Source of the DNA: Euptelea pleiosperma
Lineage: Eukaryota; Streptophyta; Magnoliopsida; Ranunculales; Eupteleaceae
Length of the DNA: 64,000 bases
Assembly (NCBI GenBank): GCA_035048495.1
Contig: CM068540.1
Coordinates: 5,874,829 to 5,938,828 of the forward strand
Direction: 5' to 3'
The position numbers and the translations under genes were made by a program. Below are positions 60,790-64,000 of the stretch, piece by piece. How positions within the stretch are numbered: the stretch's first letter is position 1; each line of letters opens with the position of its first letter. The notes beneath the pieces are model-generated. The model ran no database searches, had not been told where the DNA came from, and worked only from the letters and a program-made list of their open reading frames with translations.

Positions 60790-61220
60790 AGCTGTAGCTT
60801 AATTAACAGTGTAGAACCTCGTTACGGACAAATTCCTAAGAAGAAGACCACCACTTAATTGATGGTGGCAAATAGATTTCTTTACTTGCAAACTTATCAG
60901 CTGCTGAATTTCCTTACCTGTAAGTATGAGAAACCTTATGCTGCACTTGTCTCAGCTTCAGCAAACAATTGTCATTTAGTATGAATAATCGGAGGAACTT
61001 CCAAATTATTGGATATGAGAAGTTTCGCAACGACATGCGAACCAGTTTCTAGCTATAAGGGTCGTCATCCTTTCTCCCAGGCAATATTAACTGCTGTTAT
61101 AACAGCCATTAGTTCAGCAAAGAAGGTGGTGGCTTGGTCTGACGAATGGCAAAGAACTGGCCCGTCTTATCCATTTTACCGAAGGACAACACCCCCAATT
61201 GGTCAGTATGATCCTAACGA
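60790..61220 (-). pseudogene. RNase H-like fossil of the plant LINE type
   Basis: Minus strand, after small frame corrections by eye, shows AELMAVITAVNIAWEKG, LISNNLEVP and further down ADKFASKEI and WWSS..EFVRNEV. This order matches the RNase H-like domain often found at the end of plant non-LTR elements or as free copies. It is broken by stops and shifts. No attached RT was found nearby. Confidence 0.55.
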
Positions 61221-61831
61221 GATAGCATAGGTCGCTGGGCAGAGCAAGAAAAGTTGGGTGCAAGTTTCCTACGATTGATGGTATGGGAAATTGGAATGTA
61301 GAATGAATAGGGGTGTAAATTGGGCCTGAGGCGCGGGCCAGAAACCAGGCTTGAAGCCCGGCCCGGAGCCAAATTTTGGGCCGCGACCTTCCCCTAAGCC
61401 TGACAAAGCTGAAATCAGGCCCGAAATCTGATCCAAGGCCTGAGGCCCCAGGCCCTCTTCCCATATTTATGATTCCTTGCCTCTTCATTAGGCCTTGCAT
61501 TGGAACTTTTTTAAGAATACATATAGCAAACATAGGGCATTTCCTGCTTTATGTTCTTCGTAAGCCAAAATACACTTCATTAGGCCTTGTAAGGGTGCAA
61601 TGATAACTCTAATTCAAAGGGTGCAATGATAACTCTAATTCAGATTAATTCAGCGTAATCGAGCTAACTTTCTTGTCCCGTATCCTGCGAGGCAGTGTGT
61701 TTTTGCAATTTTTTGCACGAGCTTATGCTCCGAAAAACTTGATTTTCCTTTATGTTGGCTAAAGTTATTAGCAAATAGAGTTATCATTGCAGCCTAACAC
61801 ACTTCAATGGCAGCAGTCGCGGAGCTAGGAC
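61221..61831. other. Intergenic DNA with GGCC-rich MITE relic
   Basis: 61310-61465 is rich in AGGCCC/GGGCCT in both orientations and begins GGGGTGTAAATTGGGCC, a pattern like hAT MITE ends; the right border is unclear. A short duplicated phrase (GGGTGCAATGATAACTCTAA) follows at about 61590-61640. Confidence 0.45.
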
Positions 61832-62214
61832 TAGGGGTGTCAATTTTACTCGTTTAACCTGAACCGAATCGTAAGCAGAACCGAAAACACCGGTCCCGGT
61901 TCCACATGTTTAGGAACCGATTAAAAAGGAACCGGAACCGAGCTCAAAATAATGGTTCCGGTTCCGGATAGTCTAATATGGAACCGAAACCGATAAGAAC
62001 CGGTACCAATATATAAATATAGTGTCAAAATTCTCATATTCTCAAGATTTGGCCCAATCGGAATCGGAACCGACAGAAATACATAATCAGTTCCGGTTCC
62101 GGATCCATCACTTTGAGAACCGGAACCGTCAAAGAACCGAACCGATAAGAACCAGAACCAATTGTTCCGGTTCTGGCCACCTTAGGAACCGAACCGGACC
62201 CATTGACACCCCTA
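61832..62214. mobile_element. hAT-like MITE with TAGGGGTGTCAAT ends
   Basis: 383 bp, inverted ends TAGGGGTGTCAAT and ATTGACACCCCTA, flanked by GCTAGGAC and GCCAGGAT (6 of 8 matching). The interior is dense in GGAACCG/CGGTTCC repeats. No transposase. Confidence 0.8.
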
Positions 62215-62890
62215 GCCAGGATGTGGCGGCGGCGAACTCTAAAAATTCAGAAATAAAGATTACCCTTCCAGAAATACACTAGTTTAGAGAGAAATTGCCC
62301 TCCCCAGTTTTTTCCGTTTTGCGCTGCACCCGTCAACCTTGCCTTGTGTTGCTTCCAGGGTCATATGGATATGGTCCAGGGTCCATGTGGTGCCCAACTA
62401 GTGGCACGTCTTGATTTGTGTTGCATTAATATTTTATTATATTTGAATTTACATTTTAGTAGCGCGAGGTGTGCAACACCAATCAAAATGTGCCACCAGT
62501 TGGGCACCACAGGTCCACATGGACCCATATATGATCACCACTCTTGGAATAAATTGACAGGTCCATATGGTGGACAAACATTGTATCCACCATTGAATGT
62601 TCCTTGAAAAACGTGTTTTTAATTTATAAAATATTATTTTTTTTGAAAACGTTGAAATAACACATTTTTCAAGGGACATCCAACAGTACTGACACTGTTT
62701 GCATACTCGATTTGTCCGGTGGAACTCCTCAAATTCAGGGCTCCACCTCCTGAGTGTGTGTAGTGGATTTCTGCAGTGTAACGTGCACCAAAGCACTGGA
62801 AAGACAAGAGGGGGAGACACACTCAAGGCACAATTATGGAGGACACGTGTACTGCATGCTGCATCCACGTTCTAGTAATGTCGTGCTTCC
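62215..62890. other. Intergenic DNA with a small inverted repeat
   Basis: Bases around 62588-62612 (TGTTCCTTGAAAAACGTG) recur inverted at about 62657-62680. No gene recognised. Confidence 0.45.
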
Positions 62891-62891
62891 A

Positions 62892-63070
62892 CTCGGATAG
62901 TCGGACAAAAAAATATAATTGAGGCCATTAACAGGTTGATTCAAGAGATCCACGGTCCAGGAGGTAACAACTATTTAATCATCTACTGTTGTTACCTGGC
63001 GGACCGTGGATCTCTTGAATCCAATGGTCAATAGCCTCAACCATATCTGTTTATCCGGTTATCCGTTCGG
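62892..63070. repeat. Near-perfect 179-bp hairpin
   Basis: The two halves are inverted copies. The inner arms (62938-62971 and 62988-63021, for example GATTCAAGAGATCCACGGTC) pair over 34 nt with two or three mismatches around a 16-nt loop (62972-62987). Outer arms (CGGATAGTCGG / CCGGTTATCCG) extend the stem. It may be a small fold-back MITE or the source of small RNAs. No target duplication is clear. Confidence 0.85.
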
Positions 63071-63626
63071 TAACATTTTCCTGAGTAGAGCTTTGCTGAA
63101 CGATCTCAATATGAGCGACGTGGCACACTGTTAGATTGACTTTAATTTTAAAAATCCAGACCATTGAACTGATTTTTTTGGTGACGATGATCATCATGGC
63201 ATGGACAACTCAATGTACGGTTGGTTGATCCAGAATCGATCTGATAGCTTATCGGATCACAATTTGTAGATCTAAACCCGATCCTATCGACTCGATACTT
63301 CGATCTAGCCCAATATTATCGCATCGGATCATTGGGTCGATCTGATCAATTGACGGCTTACCTGTTCCCCATCACCATCATTAGATTTCTCTTATCTATA
63401 ATGATCTCCATCTTTAATATAAAAGAAGATTTGAATTTTGAAGCTGATATGAAGATCTCAAAAGATTTTTGAGTCGAAAAACTTGATTTTGTTAAAATGA
63501 TGAACCTGGGCCCGGCCCGACACCATAACGGGCCTGGGCGGGCCGGGCCAGTCCGGGTTCCGGGTCAAATTGCCAAGCTGAATTATACACTATGTACACA
63601 CCATTATATATGTACTTGTGGGTTGC
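63071..63626. other. Intergenic DNA with repeat relics
   Basis: 63150-63230 carries an inverted remnant of the 13179 MITE family (GATGATCATCATGG). 63505-63560 is GGCCCGGCC-rich like the relic at 61310. No gene recognised. Confidence 0.45.
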
Positions 63627-63859
63627 GATGTAACAAGCTGTAGTTTAATCCAAAAGCGTAGGCTAGCACCATTTTTGTTACTCACCGCTGCCATATGAGA
63701 CTCACGGACCGTGTGGATGTTTAGTGCACCCATTGGTAGACATTCATACAACAAGGGTGGGCTAAACATCCATGCAGTCAGTAGGCCCCAGATGGAAGCG
63801 GTGAGTAATAGAAATGGTGCTCGCTTACATTCTAGGATTATGCCACAGCTTGTTACATC
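63627..63859. mobile_element. MITE with GATGTAACAAGCTGT ends
   Basis: 233 bp whose halves are imperfect inverted copies (GATGTAACAAGCTGT.. and ..ACAGCTTGTTACATC, with CACCATTT and TTACTCACCGCT also paired). No flanking duplication identified; open frames in it arise from the inverted repeat and are not genes. Confidence 0.7.
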
Positions 63860-64000
63860 CAGGGCCGGCCATTGCGGGCCCAGGTCCCACATACCACATG
63901 GATTTTTAGCCCACCCCTTATTGGATATACAAACCAAAAATCAACAAAGCCATAAATTTTAGTACTTCTTAGCAAGGTTTAAAAATAGGCCATTGTAATG

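Noticed and set aside
62022..62282. Arg/Glu-rich small protein
   Set aside because: Produced by GGAACCG-type repeats of the hAT-like MITE.

Overview
This is plant nuclear DNA, almost certainly from a flowering plant with a large, repeat-rich genome. The evidence is one spliced plant gene with very long introns, plant-type L1 and RTE LINEs, Ty1/copia and Ty3/gypsy LTR elements, MITEs and a gene-capturing MULE. A magnoliid or similar early-diverging angiosperm is possible, but the sequence does not settle it. Nothing bacterial, organellar or viral was seen.

The only convincing host gene is the 3' half of a plus-strand gene for DGS1 (DGD1 SUPPRESSOR 1), a mitochondrial outer-membrane protein with an NCA2 domain. 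Nine exons were placed by hand at 8565-8751, 15032-15132, 20268-20357, 32079-32151, 32230-32258, 32345-32468, 56290-56400, 58362-58462 and 58574-58694. All eight introns between them are GT-AG, the reading frame is kept throughout, and the gene ends at TAG 58692-58694. The N-terminal half is not visible and probably lies before base 1. The exons add up to 937 nt spread over 50 kb; the rest is intron filled with mobile elements.

Layout. 1-6740: three decayed plus-strand L1 LINEs head to tail. 6801-7325: a duplicated, coding-like 198-bp segment. 7916-8305: a MITE with 8-bp target duplications. Intron 8752-15031: a degenerate RTE LINE, an RTE tail and a MITE. Intron 15133-20267: a tandem array of a miniature LTR element (TRIM), a fold-back element and a minus-strand L1 with an inverted 5' end. 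Intron 20358-32078: a young 6.5-kb L1 (20540-27041) with an 11-bp target duplication, a Tourist/Harbinger MITE, an RTE piece and an inverted-repeat element split by another L1. Intron 32469-56289: a 3.3-kb solo LTR, a MULE-like element carrying a ketoacyl-CoA reductase pseudogene, a broken copia element with a Harbinger element in its LTR, and a complete 10.8-kb Tat-type gypsy element (43911-54687, target duplication ATCAT) with an antisense, intron-containing extra gene and a 42-bp tandem repeat. 58695-64000: intergenic DNA with MITEs, an RNase H fossil and a near-perfect long hairpin.

The mobile elements do not work with the host gene. They explain its size, and the intact splice sites suggest DGS1 still makes a normal mRNA. 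The most interesting items are the gypsy antisense gene, the gypsy leader duplication, the TRIM array, the captured KCR gene, the twin-primed LINE, the stop/start overlaps in the LINEs and the 62.9-kb hairpin. All element families were assigned by reading motifs; no database search was run.
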